Positions 32,734 through 40,919 of a DNA stretch of 64,000 bases are shown here, in pieces. The notes beneath the pieces were generated by a model, which saw nothing but the letters and a program-made list of their open reading frames with translations, did not search any database and was not told where the DNA came from. Made by a program: the position numbers and the translations under genes. Source of the stretch: Streptomyces sp. TRM68416 (GTDB taxonomy: Bacteria; Actinomycetota; Actinomycetes; Streptomycetales; Streptomycetaceae). The number at the start of each line of letters is the position of its first letter. Position 1 is the stretch's first letter. The stretch covers positions 35,886 through 99,885 of the forward strand of contig NZ_JACVWU010000032.1 in assembly GCF_014596915.1 (NCBI RefSeq), written 5' to 3'.

Positions 32734-33099
32734 TCACTGGGTGACGCTGCGGTGGATGGCGGCGCCCTCCAGGACCATCCGCCCGTAGACGGGCGCATGA
32801 GTGGGGCGCGGACATGCGGAGATCAAGGAATGGGCGTACGACGCGTTCAGTCCACGGGCCCGGGTGCCGGCTTCCCGCACCGTGTCCGTCACCCAGGACA
32901 GCGGGATCGGTTCTCCGCTCTCTGCCGCTGTGGCCGGGTGACCGTCGGCGTGGAGCTTGAGCATCGCGGCGTAGAGGGCCGCGTGTATCGGACGGTAGAA
33001 GTGATCGGGCCGCAGCCAGGGCGAGAGCTGGTCGAGTTGGCCGGGATCAAGGAAGACCGAGCCCAGCACCGCCTGCTCGGCTTGCATGAGCGGAGTCAC
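32734..33099 (-). CDS. DnaB N-terminal-domain protein, 3'-truncated
   Basis: A 121-residue protein whose body is the DnaB helicase N-terminal (primase-interacting) domain: AEQAVLGSVFLDPGQLDQLSPWLRPDHFYRPIHAALYAAMLKLHADG, then a VREAG segment and SYAHSLISACP. It has no helicase domain. Such stand-alone DnaB-N proteins are common in actinomycete conjugative elements and usually continue for another 40-60 residues after the final helix. Here the frame stops right after EGAAIHRSVTQ, exactly where the recombinase/DUF5372 insertion begins, so the 3' end appears cut off. GTG 33097-33099 overlaps the upstream stop. Confidence 0.65.
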   Translation of the reverse strand: MTPLMQAEQAVLGSVFLDPGQLDQLSPWLRPDHFYRPIHAALYAAMLKLHADGHPATAAESGEPIPLSWVTDTVREAGTRARGLNASYAHSLISACPRPTHAPVYGRMVLEGAAIHRSVTQ

Positions 33100-33332
33100 G
33101 GCTGGTCCTCGCATACGGCCGCGCGCTCGGTGCGCAGCTTCGCGACGGCGCGGTCGGCAGCGGCCATGTCGGCGGCGAAGCGGTCCAGCTCGCCGGTGAG
33201 GCCGGGGTCCGAGGCGGGCATGGCGCCGGCCGGGGTGACCAGCCACCAGCGACCGTCTCGGCGTACGGCGGGAGTGCCGGCGAGCCGCTCGGTCGGGCGG
33301 ACGGATGCCCAGGTTGGTACGGGGTGGGACAC
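33096..33332 (-). CDS. Small conjugative-element protein of unknown function
   Basis: A 78-residue protein, ATG 33330-33332. It has a WWLVTPAGAMP segment in the middle and a helical, charged C-terminal half (DRFAADMAAADRAVAKLRTERA) that may form a coiled coil. No family is recognised. Its stop overlaps the start of the DnaB-N gene (GTGA), and it lies 111 bp downstream of the coupling-protein gene, so it belongs to the element's operon. Confidence 0.6.
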   Translation of the reverse strand: MSHPVPTWASVRPTERLAGTPAVRRDGRWWLVTPAGAMPASDPGLTGELDRFAADMAAADRAVAKLRTERAAVCEDQP

Positions 33333-33443
33333 GGAAGCACCTCAAGAACAAGGGGGTGGTCGAGCAGCGGCTCGGGGACGCGACGGGGGACGGGGAACGC
33401 CCGTGCGTGCGTCTCGTACCCGTGTCGTGCCGGGCCGGGGTGG

Positions 33444-35237
33444 TCATGCGGCCGGGCCGAAGTCGTCGCGGTGCAACTGCTTGGCCAGGGCCCGCTCGGT
33501 GATGGCCGCGGTCGCCTGGGCGGAGGCGGCGCCAAGCCGGTCGGCGTCCGGCTCGCGGTACCAGGGCTTGAGGTCGAGGAGGGCGGGGCGTACACCGGTG
33601 GCCAGCAGGAGGGCGGAGCCCTTGGGCAGGGCCCGGATCGCGTCGACCGGCAGTACGCGCTCCTGACGCATCGACACCGACGTGGACTTGCCCGACTCGC
33701 TGGTGGACACGGAGACGGTGCGTACGTCGTGGTCGCCGACGAGGCGGGAGAGCTTGTCCGCGAAGTCGGCGTCGTCGATACCGGAGCCAACGAGCTTGAT
33801 CGTCGCGGCGGACCACAGAGCGTCCATGCCGGCCTCGCCCCAGCCCCGTACGCCCTGGCGGTAGGACTGCAGGATCGTGATCGGGATGACGCCCCGAGAC
33901 CCGAGGTGGGAGTAGAGGTCCGGCAGGTCGGAGATCTTGCAGACGTTGGCGGCCTCGTCGAGGATCGCGAGCAACGGGGCGTCGAGGCGCCCGCCGTCGC
34001 GCTCGGCCTGGATGACGGCCGCGCGCATCACCGCGTCGGCGGCTGCGGCGATGATCGCCGAGGCGGAGCCGCCGCCGTCCTTCGACAGCAGGAACAGGGT
34101 GTCCTTGCTGGTCGCGAACGCCTCCGGCTGGAACTCCCGTACCTTCTCCCGGCCGCTGGGAGGGGTGACCCAGGCGGCGATGCCCGGGTCGAGGAGACAG
34201 CTGGCGTACTGCCGTGCGGTCTCGAAGACGCCATCGCGGGTCTCGACGGCTCCGGCCACGGTGCCCTGGAGCTGGGCGGCGACGCCGTCGAGGCCAGCGT
34301 CCTGGAGAAGGTCGATGGGGGTGCGGTCGGCGGGGGAGGCGAGCCAGGCCAGCACGTCGGTGATCGGCCGGTGGTCGCGCGCCGCGGCGAGGAACAGCGC
34401 GGTGAGGGTGTTGGCGGCGGCGGTGGACCAGAAGTCGCCCGCGTTGGACTCGTCCACCGAGGCGGTCACGAAGTGCCCAGCCAGTCGCCGGGCTCCGGCG
34501 AGATCGTGGGCGTCGGCGAGGATGTCCCACCACATGGTCTGCGGGGCGTGGGCGATCTGCTGTGGGTCCAGCGTCCATATTGTGCCCACCCGGGAGCGCT
34601 CGTCGAGCGTCGCCGTGTAGGCGTCGCGGGCCGCCTTGTTGGAGGTCAGCAACACCGCGCCGGGGGCGCGCAGGATCGCGGGGGTCGCCAGTCCCGAGGT
34701 CTTCCCGGAGCGGGGCGCCATGATCGCGAGGAGTACGTCCTCCCAGGAGGAGCGGACCTCGGTGGCACCCGGCTTCACCGTGCCGAGCAGGACGCCGCGG
34801 TCGTTCGGGACGACGGCCTTGGGCTTGGTGCCCTTCAGGCTGGGCCGCAGGTCGATGGCCTTCGCGGCGATCTTCTTGGGCAGCAGGTCGGCCAGGTCCA
34901 GTCGATCAGCCAGCCCGTTGGGGTTGCGGCGAACGCGCAGCCACAGCCGGGCGCCGAGGACGGCTGCTGCGGTGAGCGTGGCGGAGGGCAGCACGTAGCA
35001 GCCGGTGAGGACGGCGGGCCGGGCGAGATGCGGCCAGACGAGTTCGGGATGCAGGAGCGCGTCGGTCGGCCGGAAGGCAACCCACGGGTCGGAGCCGGCC
35101 ATGGCGTTGGTGAGGTTGCCGAACAGCCAGGCCAGCGAGCCTCCCGCCATGCCGAGACCGGCGATGCCGATCAGGAGGTAGAGCAGGAAGTCGGTGCCGG
35201 TGGTGGTCGAGGGCGTGCTGGTACGCGGAGATGGCAA
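33444..35237 (-). CDS. Type IV coupling protein (TraG/TraD-like) of a conjugative element
   Basis: A 597-residue membrane ATPase. Two N-terminal membrane helices (about 16-40 and 75-100) are followed by a nucleotide-binding domain with a Walker A-like APRSGKTS (about 172), the SWEDVLLAIM start of the domain, and a Walker B LLAILDEAA. The C-terminal part has the TraM-recognition/TraG features SHLGSRGVIPITILQSYRQG and a DxxFADKLSRLVG segment. Such proteins bring DNA to a type IV secretion machine. TTG 35235-35237 is the only in-frame start after an upstream TAG, and its ribosome-binding site is weak. Upstream genes are element accessory proteins. Confidence 0.85.
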   Translation of the reverse strand: MPSPRTSTPSTTTGTDFLLYLLIGIAGLGMAGGSLAWLFGNLTNAMAGSDPWVAFRPTDALLHPELVWPHLARPAVLTGCYVLPSATLTAAAVLGARLWLRVRRNPNGLADRLDLADLLPKKIAAKAIDLRPSLKGTKPKAVVPNDRGVLLGTVKPGATEVRSSWEDVLLAIMAPRSGKTSGLATPAILRAPGAVLLTSNKAARDAYTATLDERSRVGTIWTLDPQQIAHAPQTMWWDILADAHDLAGARRLAGHFVTASVDESNAGDFWSTAAANTLTALFLAAARDHRPITDVLAWLASPADRTPIDLLQDAGLDGVAAQLQGTVAGAVETRDGVFETARQYASCLLDPGIAAWVTPPSGREKVREFQPEAFATSKDTLFLLSKDGGGSASAIIAAAADAVMRAAVIQAERDGGRLDAPLLAILDEAANVCKISDLPDLYSHLGSRGVIPITILQSYRQGVRGWGEAGMDALWSAATIKLVGSGIDDADFADKLSRLVGDHDVRTVSVSTSESGKSTSVSMRQERVLPVDAIRALPKGSALLLATGVRPALLDLKPWYREPDADRLGAASAQATAAITERALAKQLHRDDFGPAA

Positions 35238-35362
35238 GGCGGGATCCAGAGGGGTGCGGACCTACGGGTGGCGGCGGGGCGGCGAATGGCTCTGGCGATC
35301 ACGAGCGGGCTCCTGGTGGCTGTGGCGGTGAGCAGGGGAGTTGGACGGAAAGGCGGGGACGG

Positions 35363-36064
35363 TCAGCGAGACCGGCCCGGCCGGGGCGTGGCGGGTGGTG
35401 TGGCGGAGGGTTCTTCGGCGGCGGGTGTGGCCCCGGTGCGGGGGCTCGGGGCCGTCGCGTAGTAGCTGGCGACGCCTTCCTGCCAGCTCCGCTTCCGGGG
35501 AGGTTCGAGCCTCTGCATCTGCTGGCCGGCTTCGCGCACGTCCTCGGCGAGAGACGTGAGCGTGGCAGCGGCGTCCTCGCAGAGGTGGGACAGGTCCCAG
35601 CCGTCATCGGTGTCGGCGACGTTGGCTTGTACGGCCGCGGCCTCGAAGAACTCACCAAGGCGGACGAGGACACCGTCGTGCGGGTCTACGACGTGCTCTA
35701 TGAGGTCGGCCGCTCCCGTGTATGTCTCGGCTCCATTGAGCTGGTCGGTCAGGGAGAGGATCTGCTGCCCGTAGACGCGCGTGCCGAGGGGATCGGTGGG
35801 CGTGGTGATCCGGGTGACGTCCAGGCCGGGGTCGAGTTTGACCTGGTAGCCGACTGCGGTGAGCATCCGGGCTGCATGGCTGGCCATCTGGTTCTCGCGC
35901 TTCTCGCCCATGTCCCAGGGCAGGCGGTACCAGAAGGAGAGCGGGGTGGTCTCGATGACGAAGCCCGCGCGCTTGAGGAGGGTGGCAGCCAACTCGTCTC
36001 CGCCCTCGGCGATGACGTTGCCGGTCGGCTCGCGGGCGATGACGACATCGGGCGTGGTGGACAT
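35363..36064 (-). CDS. Conjugative-element protein, paralogue of two neighbours
   Basis: A 233-residue protein of unknown function, ATG 36062-36064. Its N-terminal 80 residues (GNVIAEGGDELAATLLKRAGF... WYRLPW... ARMLTAVGYQVKLDPGLD) share a pattern with the proteins at 36194-37384 and 37414-38121: a Val-x-Ala strand, an acidic turn, LL/LRR-x-GF, a Tyr/Leu strand, then a helix and a Val-x-x-Asp strand. The middle is helical (HLCEDAAATLTSLAEDVREAGQ) and the C-terminal 50 residues are Pro/Ala/Thr-rich and probably disordered. It sits in the operon between the coupling protein and the 165-residue gene. Confidence 0.65.
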   Translation of the reverse strand: MSTTPDVVIAREPTGNVIAEGGDELAATLLKRAGFVIETTPLSFWYRLPWDMGEKRENQMASHAARMLTAVGYQVKLDPGLDVTRITTPTDPLGTRVYGQQILSLTDQLNGAETYTGAADLIEHVVDPHDGVLVRLGEFFEAAAVQANVADTDDGWDLSHLCEDAAATLTSLAEDVREAGQQMQRLEPPRKRSWQEGVASYYATAPSPRTGATPAAEEPSATPPATPRPGRSR

Positions 36065-36083
36065 GGAGGCCTCCGCGGGCGGG

Positions 36084-36581
36084 TCAGAAGTGCGGGTTCT
36101 CGGTGGGCCGGTCGCCCCCGGTGGCGGCGGCTAGCAGCTTGGGCAGGTCGGCGGGGTCGGCGTCGCGTTGGTCGATCCACCACCCGGCACGCGTCAGAGG
36201 GCGCGCGGCGTCCTCGATGGCGGCCCACTCCTCCTCGCTGGTGGTGCCTTCGGCGACGAGGGCGGTGTACGCGGCGGCCATGAGCTGATGGCGGCAGCGG
36301 GTGCCCCAGGCGATGGCGCGGTCGGTGCCCTCCAGCAGAGGCATCCGATACCGCGTCGACCACTCCTCGGCCTCGGCCTGCTCGGCGGCACGCTTCTTCG
36401 CCAGCCACTCGGTCTTGGACTCGGCGTCCTCGCCCTGGGCGGCACGCCAGCAGTCGGTGCAGTCGCGCTCGGCGAGCCAGCGGGCGTAGCCGGCACGACG
36501 GTCGGCCGGACGGTCGGAGAGATCGACCTGCGTGGTGTCTCCGCAGGTGTGGTTGATGGTCCAGATCTTCTTGACGGCCAT
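36084..36581 (-). CDS. Conjugative-element protein with a Cys pair
   Basis: A 165-residue protein; ATG 36579-36581 has AAGGAG at good spacing, which marks it as a real start. The N-terminus has VKKIWTINHTCGDTT and then CTDCWRA, so Cys/His residues could bind zinc. The rest is helical and rich in Glu/Ala (TEWLAKKRAAEQAEAEEW). The end reads GWWIDQRDADPADLPKLLAAATGG. Proteins of this look recur in actinomycete integrative elements but have no known function. A frame from the upstream gene runs through nearly 80 percent of it, which is discussed among the findings. Confidence 0.65.
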   Translation of the reverse strand: MAVKKIWTINHTCGDTTQVDLSDRPADRRAGYARWLAERDCTDCWRAAQGEDAESKTEWLAKKRAAEQAEAEEWSTRYRMPLLEGTDRAIAWGTRCRHQLMAAAYTALVAEGTTSEEEWAAIEDAARPLTRAGWWIDQRDADPADLPKLLAAATGGDRPTENPHF

Positions 36582-37384
36582 GAGCCGGACTCCTTGGTGG
36601 GATCGAGAGGAAGGTCAGCGCGTACGACGGGGGCTGGACGGGCGGCAGGTGCACGGGCTGCGTCGTCCGGCGAAGCGGACTGTGTGGTCGGGCGGTTCGG
36701 GGAGGAGGCGAGAGCGGCGCGGGCGCGGACGGTGTGCGTGACCGACGGAAGCTCGTACCGGGGCAGCAGCGGTACGTCGGCCAGGGCCGGGGCGTCTTTC
36801 GGGGTCACGTCCGGCATGACCGACAGGTCGAGCTGGGCGGTGACGAGCTGATCACCGAGGAACGCGACGTGGTGGGCGATGGTGCGCAGGTGCTGGCCCA
36901 GCTCGCGGCCGTTGGCGGTGCCCAGCCGGTCGCACCAGGCGGCGGCCGTGTCGATGAACTCCTCCAAGTCCCCGACAACGCCGTGGTGTTCGTCGAGGAT
37001 CTGCTCCAGGACGTCGGCGACATCGGCCGAGCGGCGCAGCTCGTGCAGTTCCCCGGTCAGGGCGGTCAGCGACTGCCCCGGCAGCGCCTGGCGTGCGGGC
37101 ACCCCGTCCGGCGTCGGGATCGGCGGCGGCAGCATGATGCGCGGATCGGCGGCGACCGAGAGGCCGACGTTCTGGAACTCGCGGCTGGCACGAGCCACGG
37201 CGCGCACCGCAGTGTTGTGCGGGGTGCCATCGGCCAGCGTGTAGAGATCGAGGGTGCTGTTGTGGCGGAAGTGGTGCTTGCGCAGTACCTCGTCGAGGAA
37301 CGGGTGATCGTCCGACACGGCGGCGACCACACCGAACTCCGGGTGGACACCGAAGGCGACGTCGGGCTCGAGTTGCAGTTTCAT
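36194..37384 (-). CDS. Conjugative-element protein with read-through 3' end
   Basis: ATG 37382-37384 opens a 396-codon frame. Residues 1-85 (FGVVAAVSDDHPFLDEVLRKHHF... LYTLAD... LSVAADPR) share the N-terminal domain of the two sibling genes. Residues about 105-210 are helical (ALTGELHELRRSADVADVLEQIL... GQHLRTIAHHVAFLGDQLV). From about residue 268 the protein becomes Arg/Pro/Ser-rich because the frame runs out of phase through the next gene (36084-36581). The functional product probably ends near 36590; the original stop seems to have been lost by substitution or frameshift. Function unknown. Confidence 0.6.
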   Translation of the reverse strand: MKLQLEPDVAFGVHPEFGVVAAVSDDHPFLDEVLRKHHFRHNSTLDLYTLADGTPHNTAVRAVARASREFQNVGLSVAADPRIMLPPPIPTPDGVPARQALPGQSLTALTGELHELRRSADVADVLEQILDEHHGVVGDLEEFIDTAAAWCDRLGTANGRELGQHLRTIAHHVAFLGDQLVTAQLDLSVMPDVTPKDAPALADVPLLPRYELPSVTHTVRARAALASSPNRPTTQSASPDDAARAPAARPAPVVRADLPLDPTKESGSWPSRRSGPSTTPAETPRRSISPTVRPTVVPATPAGSPSATAPTAGVPPRARTPSPRPSGWRRSVPPSRPRPRSGRRGIGCLCWRAPTAPSPGAPAAAISSWPPRTPPSSPKAPPARRSGPPSRTPRAL

Positions 37385-37413
37385 GCTGAAGGATTCCTTC
37401 GGGTTCGGATGGC

Positions 37414-38121
37414 CTAGCGGGCGCGGGCTGGCTGCCGGGGAGCCTGGGCCGGGCGGAAGGCGACGGTGACGTCGGGCCGCTGCGGCACCGAAGTGCTCGC
37501 GCGGGCCGGGGAGATGGCAGTGGCGGCCTGGACTCGGCGCTGCGAGGTCGCGGGAGTCGGATCGGGACGTCCGTTGCCGCGAATGTAGGAGAACGCGTCG
37601 AACGCGAGGGCCGTGCTGTCCAGCCGCGTCTCGACGTAGCGCAGATCGCCCTCGCCGTGCAGCAGTACGCCGTCGCCGGTGCGGACGTCGGTGGCGACCG
37701 CACGCAACGTGCCGTCGGGATCGCGGACCTGGTCGTGCACGACAATCCGGGCGGCCCGGATGTCGGCGTCGAGCCCGCGGGCGGAGGCGGAGACCGCCTC
37801 CCCGGCGCCGAGGACCCCTGGGGTCGCCCGCACGTCGAGGGGATGTTGGCCAGGGTCAGGTCGGGTGGCGGCCTTGAGGTCGTACACGGCGTCGGAGGTG
37901 ACGCTGTACTGCGCGGCACGCAACGACTGAACGGCCTGCTGTCCGCGCCGCGTCAGGTCACGGTCTGGCTCGGTCAAGGCGTACAGGCGGCTACCGGGCA
38001 GCCGCTCGAAGCCGACCCGCCGCAGCATGTGATCGGCGACGTGGTTGTCGTGCGACATCGCGGCCACGACGCCGTACTGGGCGTGGTGGGCGACGGTGAT
38101 GTGAGGGCGTATTTCCGCCAC
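37414..38121 (-). CDS. Conjugative-element protein, first of the paralogous trio
   Basis: A 235-residue protein, ATG 38119-38121. The N-terminal domain (ITVAHHAQYGVVAAMSHDNHVADHMLRRVGFERLPGSRLYALTE... LRAAQYSVTSD) is the clearest copy of the pattern shared with the genes at 35363 and 36194. The C-terminal part has YIRGNGRPDPTP and a basic, Pro/Ala-rich tail (RPAQAPRQPARAR). It is the first gene of the visible element operon. The region upstream (38122-38316) shows no further gene. Function unknown; possibly DNA or relaxosome binding because of the basic tail (guess). Confidence 0.65.
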   Translation of the reverse strand: MAEIRPHITVAHHAQYGVVAAMSHDNHVADHMLRRVGFERLPGSRLYALTEPDRDLTRRGQQAVQSLRAAQYSVTSDAVYDLKAATRPDPGQHPLDVRATPGVLGAGEAVSASARGLDADIRAARIVVHDQVRDPDGTLRAVATDVRTGDGVLLHGEGDLRYVETRLDSTALAFDAFSYIRGNGRPDPTPATSQRRVQAATAISPARASTSVPQRPDVTVAFRPAQAPRQPARAR

Positions 38122-38316
38122 GAGAGGTGCACCTCGCAGAGGTCGGGGCCATGCGGAGGACGAGGATGTGGCCCGAAGACGGGTTTGGCGGGGCCGGGGA
38201 ATGTGCGCTAGCGCGGTCGTGCGCGAGGAGGCCGGGCATGGGTGGCCTGGACCTGCGCGGACTGCTGCGACGGATCAGGTCGGCCACGAAGGGCTTGATC
38301 GGCTAGTGCCACTTCG

Positions 38317-38653
38317 ATGAGCGCGCCGCCGTTCGCCGACTTCGGGGGGCGCACCTTCCTCGTCGACCGCCGCACCCGTACCACCACCCCGGACCTGTGG
38401 CCGCCGGAGGCCCGGCCGGCCATCGAGGAGACGCAGGACGTGGACGACTGGCTGAACGTCATCGCCACCGGCCGTTGTGTCGGTATGACGGCGGAGTCGA
38501 CCGCCGACCAGTACCCGTGGCCCGGTGTCGTCTACCGGCCGGTGCGCGACGGCGAGCCGATCGCCGTGCGGCTCGCCGGGTGGCGGGGTCGATCCACACC
38601 CCGCCATGCAGGCCGTGATGGAACTGCTCGCAGTGCTGTACCGCGAGGGCTGA
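38317..38653 (+). pseudogene. LysR-family regulator, C-terminal remnant
   Basis: The plus strand reads FLVDRRTRTTTPDLWPP, EETQDVDDWLNVIATGRCVGMTAESTADQY and GVVYRPVRDGEPIAVRLA, the last third of a LysR substrate-binding domain. After LA the frame shifts near 38590 and the natural end follows in the next frame (HPAMQAVMELLAVLYREG, stop 38651-38653). The helix-turn-helix half is absent; the sequence upstream of about 38300 belongs to the mobile segment. The remnant marks the right junction of that segment and precedes the catabolic region, so it may be the lost first regulator of that region. Confidence 0.75.
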
Positions 38654-38698
38654 GCTGCGACCATGGGCGGAAAGTGTGCCTGCAAAATGGCAGACAAA

Positions 38699-38710
38699 AT
38701 TGTTGACAAT
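38699..38710. promoter_or_regulatory. ATTGTTGACAAT operator-like dyad before gntR
   Basis: Near-perfect palindrome 52 bp before the gntR start, in an AT-rich patch. FCD-type GntR regulators bind similar TTGT-x-GACAA sites. Closely related sequences lie before the MFS gene (43003) and the lysR gene (49995), so it is probably the GntR operator. Confidence 0.6.
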
Positions 38711-38761
38711 GTTGTTTGGCTAGATTTAGGTTCGACAGGCACTCACTCAGGGAGGGCAACG

Positions 38762-39412
38762 ATGCCGAAAGAAGCCCGTCCGAGCACCGGAGAGCAGGCC
38801 AAACAGCATGCGCTCGCGCAGCTGAGGCAGGCGATCCTGCACGGCGAGATGGCACCGGCGCAGCGGCTGGTGGAGAACGAACTCGCCGAGCAGTTCGGTG
38901 TGACGCGGGCGAGCATCCGCGCGGCACTCATCGATCTGGAGGCCCAGGGCCTCGTCGAGCGGATCCGCAACCGCGGTTCGCGGGTGCGGGTGGTCACCGT
39001 CGAGGAGGCGGTCGCCATCACCGAGTGCCGCATGGTCCTCGAAGGGCTGTGCGCTGCGAAGGCGGCCGTCGCGGCCAGCGACGAGCAGCTCGCCGAGCTG
39101 ACCGAGCTGGGCACGGCGATGACCAAGGCCGTGGCCGACGGTGAGCCCGTCACCTACTCCGACCTCAACCACGAACTGCACACCAGGATCCGGGAGTTCT
39201 CCGGCCAGCGGACCGCACGCGAACTGCTGGAGCGGCTCAACGCCCAACTGGTGCGCCACCGTTTCCAGTTGGCGCTGAGGCCGGGCCGTCCGCAGCAGTC
39301 CCTGAGCGAGCATCTGGCGATGATCGAGGCGATCAGGGCCAGGGACCCGCAGGCGGCCGAGGCGGCCGTCCGCGCCCACCTCGGCAGCGTGATCGAGGCG
39401 CTGCGCGACTGA
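38762..39412 (+). CDS. GntR/FCD-family regulator of the catabolic genes
   Basis: A 216-residue regulator. ATG 38762 is chosen for the GGGAGGG site 5 nt upstream; a frame from 38663 runs through the operator and is rejected. Residues about 10-75 form the winged helix (ALAQLRQAILHGEM... ENELAEQFGVTRASIRAALIDLEAQGLVERIRNRGSRV). The FCD ligand domain follows, with the helices ECRMVLEGLCAAKAA, HELHTRIREFSG and SLSEHLAMIEAIRARD carrying the metal/ligand residues. FCD members sense carboxylic acids; here a 4-oxalomesaconate-pathway intermediate is plausible. It leads the galBCD operon, with galB 50 bp downstream. Confidence 0.9.
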   Translation: MPKEARPSTGEQAKQHALAQLRQAILHGEMAPAQRLVENELAEQFGVTRASIRAALIDLEAQGLVERIRNRGSRVRVVTVEEAVAITECRMVLEGLCAAKAAVAASDEQLAELTELGTAMTKAVADGEPVTYSDLNHELHTRIREFSGQRTARELLERLNAQLVRHRFQLALRPGRPQQSLSEHLAMIEAIRARDPQAAEAAVRAHLGSVIEALRD

Positions 39413-39462
39413 CTCTCGCGCGAGGCGGGCGCGCCTACCTGTCCACCAAGGAGTTTCGAACG

Positions 39463-40212
39463 ATGACTCAGGCCAACGCGCCCGCCCACCCACGCTCCAC
39501 ACTCGTCGTCACCGCACACGCGGGGGACTTCGTGTGGCGGGCGGGCGGCGCCATCGCCCTGGCCGCCGCCCGCGGGGAGAAGGTGACCATCGCCTGTCTC
39601 ACCTTCGGCGAGCGCGGTGAGTCCGCCAAGGCGTGGCGCGAGGGGAAGAAGCTGGCGGAGATCAAGGCGATACGCCGGGACGAGGCCGAGCGCGCCGCGG
39701 CCGCCCTCGGCGCCGAGGTCCGCTTCTTCGACGCCGGTGACTACCCGCTGATCGCCACTCCCGAGCTGACCGACCAGCTCGTCGAGGTCTACCGCGAGAC
39801 CCAGCCGGACGTCGTCCTCACCCACCCCACCGAGGACCCGTACAACGGCGACCACCCGGCGGCCAACCGCATGGCCCTGGAGGCCCGGGTGCTCGCCCAG
39901 GCCATCGGCTACCCGGGCCCCGGAGAGATCATCGGCGCCCCGCCGGTCTTCTTCTTCGAACCGCACCAGCCGGAGATGAGCGGCTTCAGGCCCGAGGTGC
40001 TGCTCGACATCACCGAGGTGTGGGAGACCAAGCGCAAGGCGATGGAGTGCCTCGGCGCCCAGCGGCACCTGTGGGACTACTACACCGACCTCGCCGTCCG
40101 CCGCGGCGTCCAGCTCAGGCGCAACGCCGGCCCGAACCTGGGCCTGGCCCACAAGACGATGGCCGAGGCCTACATGCGCCCCTACCCGCAGATCGCGAAG
40201 GAGCTGGCATGA
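39463..40212 (+). CDS. galB: 4-oxalomesaconate hydratase (GalB-like, LmbE fold)
   Basis: A 249-residue protein of the PIG-L/LmbE fold. The motif TAHAGDFVWRAGGAIA has the modified AHxxDFVWRAGG form I recall for GalB of Pseudomonas putida, in place of the usual AHPDDE of deacetylases. Further metal-site features are THPTEDPYNGDHPAAN. GalB adds water to 4-oxalomesaconate to give 4-carboxy-4-hydroxy-2-oxoadipate in gallate and protocatechuate 4,5-cleavage routes. ATG 39463 has AAGGAG 9 nt upstream. Its stop overlaps the galC start (ATGA), and galC and galD follow, which strongly supports the assignment. Confidence 0.85.
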   Translation: MTQANAPAHPRSTLVVTAHAGDFVWRAGGAIALAAARGEKVTIACLTFGERGESAKAWREGKKLAEIKAIRRDEAERAAAALGAEVRFFDAGDYPLIATPELTDQLVEVYRETQPDVVLTHPTEDPYNGDHPAANRMALEARVLAQAIGYPGPGEIIGAPPVFFFEPHQPEMSGFRPEVLLDITEVWETKRKAMECLGAQRHLWDYYTDLAVRRGVQLRRNAGPNLGLAHKTMAEAYMRPYPQIAKELA

Positions 40213-40919
40213 GCGGCGTCATCGTCACGGGCCCGCCGAAGGCGGAGCTGAAGGACGTCGAGGCGCTGGCGGGCTTCGGCGTGGCTACCGTCAGCGAGGC
40301 GATGGGGCGAACGGGCCTGCTGGGCCCGCGGATCCGGCCCGTCCAGCAGGGGGTCCGGGTCGCGGGCACCGCCGTCACCGTGCTGAGCTGGCCCGGCGAC
40401 AACCTCATGATCCACGCCGCTGTGGAGCAGTGCGGCGAGGGCGACATCCTGGTCGTTACCACCACCTCGCCCTGCACGGACGGCCTGTTCGGCGAGCTGT
40501 TCGCGACCGCCCTGCAACGGCGCGGCGTGCGCGGTGTCGTCATGAACACGGGCATCCGCGACACCCAGGAACTGCGGGACATGGGCTTCGCCGCCTGGTC
40601 CCGGGCGGTCTCCCCGCAGGGCACGGTCAAGGCCACCGGCGGCTCGGTCAACGTGCCGATCGCCGTCGACGGCCAGGTGATCCACCCCGGCGACGTGATC
40701 CTCGCCGACGACGACGGCGTGGTGGTCGTACCGCGTGAGCGCGCCCGCGCGACGGTCGCGAAGGCCCAGGCCCGCGAGGCCAAGGAGGCCGCCACCCGTG
40801 CCGCCTTCCTCGACGGCCAACTCGGCCTGGACCGCTACGGGTTGCGCGAGACGCTGGTCCGGCTGGGGGTGACGTACCAGTCCTACGACGAGTACGTCCG
40901 GGACGGAGAACGGTCGTGA
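40209..40919 (+). CDS. galC: 4-carboxy-4-hydroxy-2-oxoadipate aldolase / oxaloacetate decarboxylase
   Basis: A 236-residue RraA-fold class II aldolase. Features: FGVATVSEAMGRTGLL near the start, GDILVVTTTS, MNTGIRDTQELRDMGF (the Arg-Asp pair that holds the metal and pyruvate), VNVPIAVDGQVIHPGDVILADDDGVVVVP, and a C-terminal GLRETLVRLGVTY typical of LigK/GalC. It splits the GalB product into pyruvate and oxaloacetate. Overlaps with galB (ATGA) and galD (GTGA) on either side suggest tight translational coupling. Confidence 0.9.
   Translation: MSGVIVTGPPKAELKDVEALAGFGVATVSEAMGRTGLLGPRIRPVQQGVRVAGTAVTVLSWPGDNLMIHAAVEQCGEGDILVVTTTSPCTDGLFGELFATALQRRGVRGVVMNTGIRDTQELRDMGFAAWSRAVSPQGTVKATGGSVNVPIAVDGQVIHPGDVILADDDGVVVVPRERARATVAKAQAREAKEAATRAAFLDGQLGLDRYGLRETLVRLGVTYQSYDEYVRDGERS

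Noticed and set aside
31593..38316. tRNA-derived att site bounding an intact integrative element
   Set aside because: No tRNA gene, direct repeat, integrase or excisionase was found; the segment looks like a degraded, nested remnant.
38208..38468. Minus-strand small open frame at the mobile-segment border
   Set aside because: It lies antisense to the recognisable LysR remnant and has no ribosome-binding site or motif.
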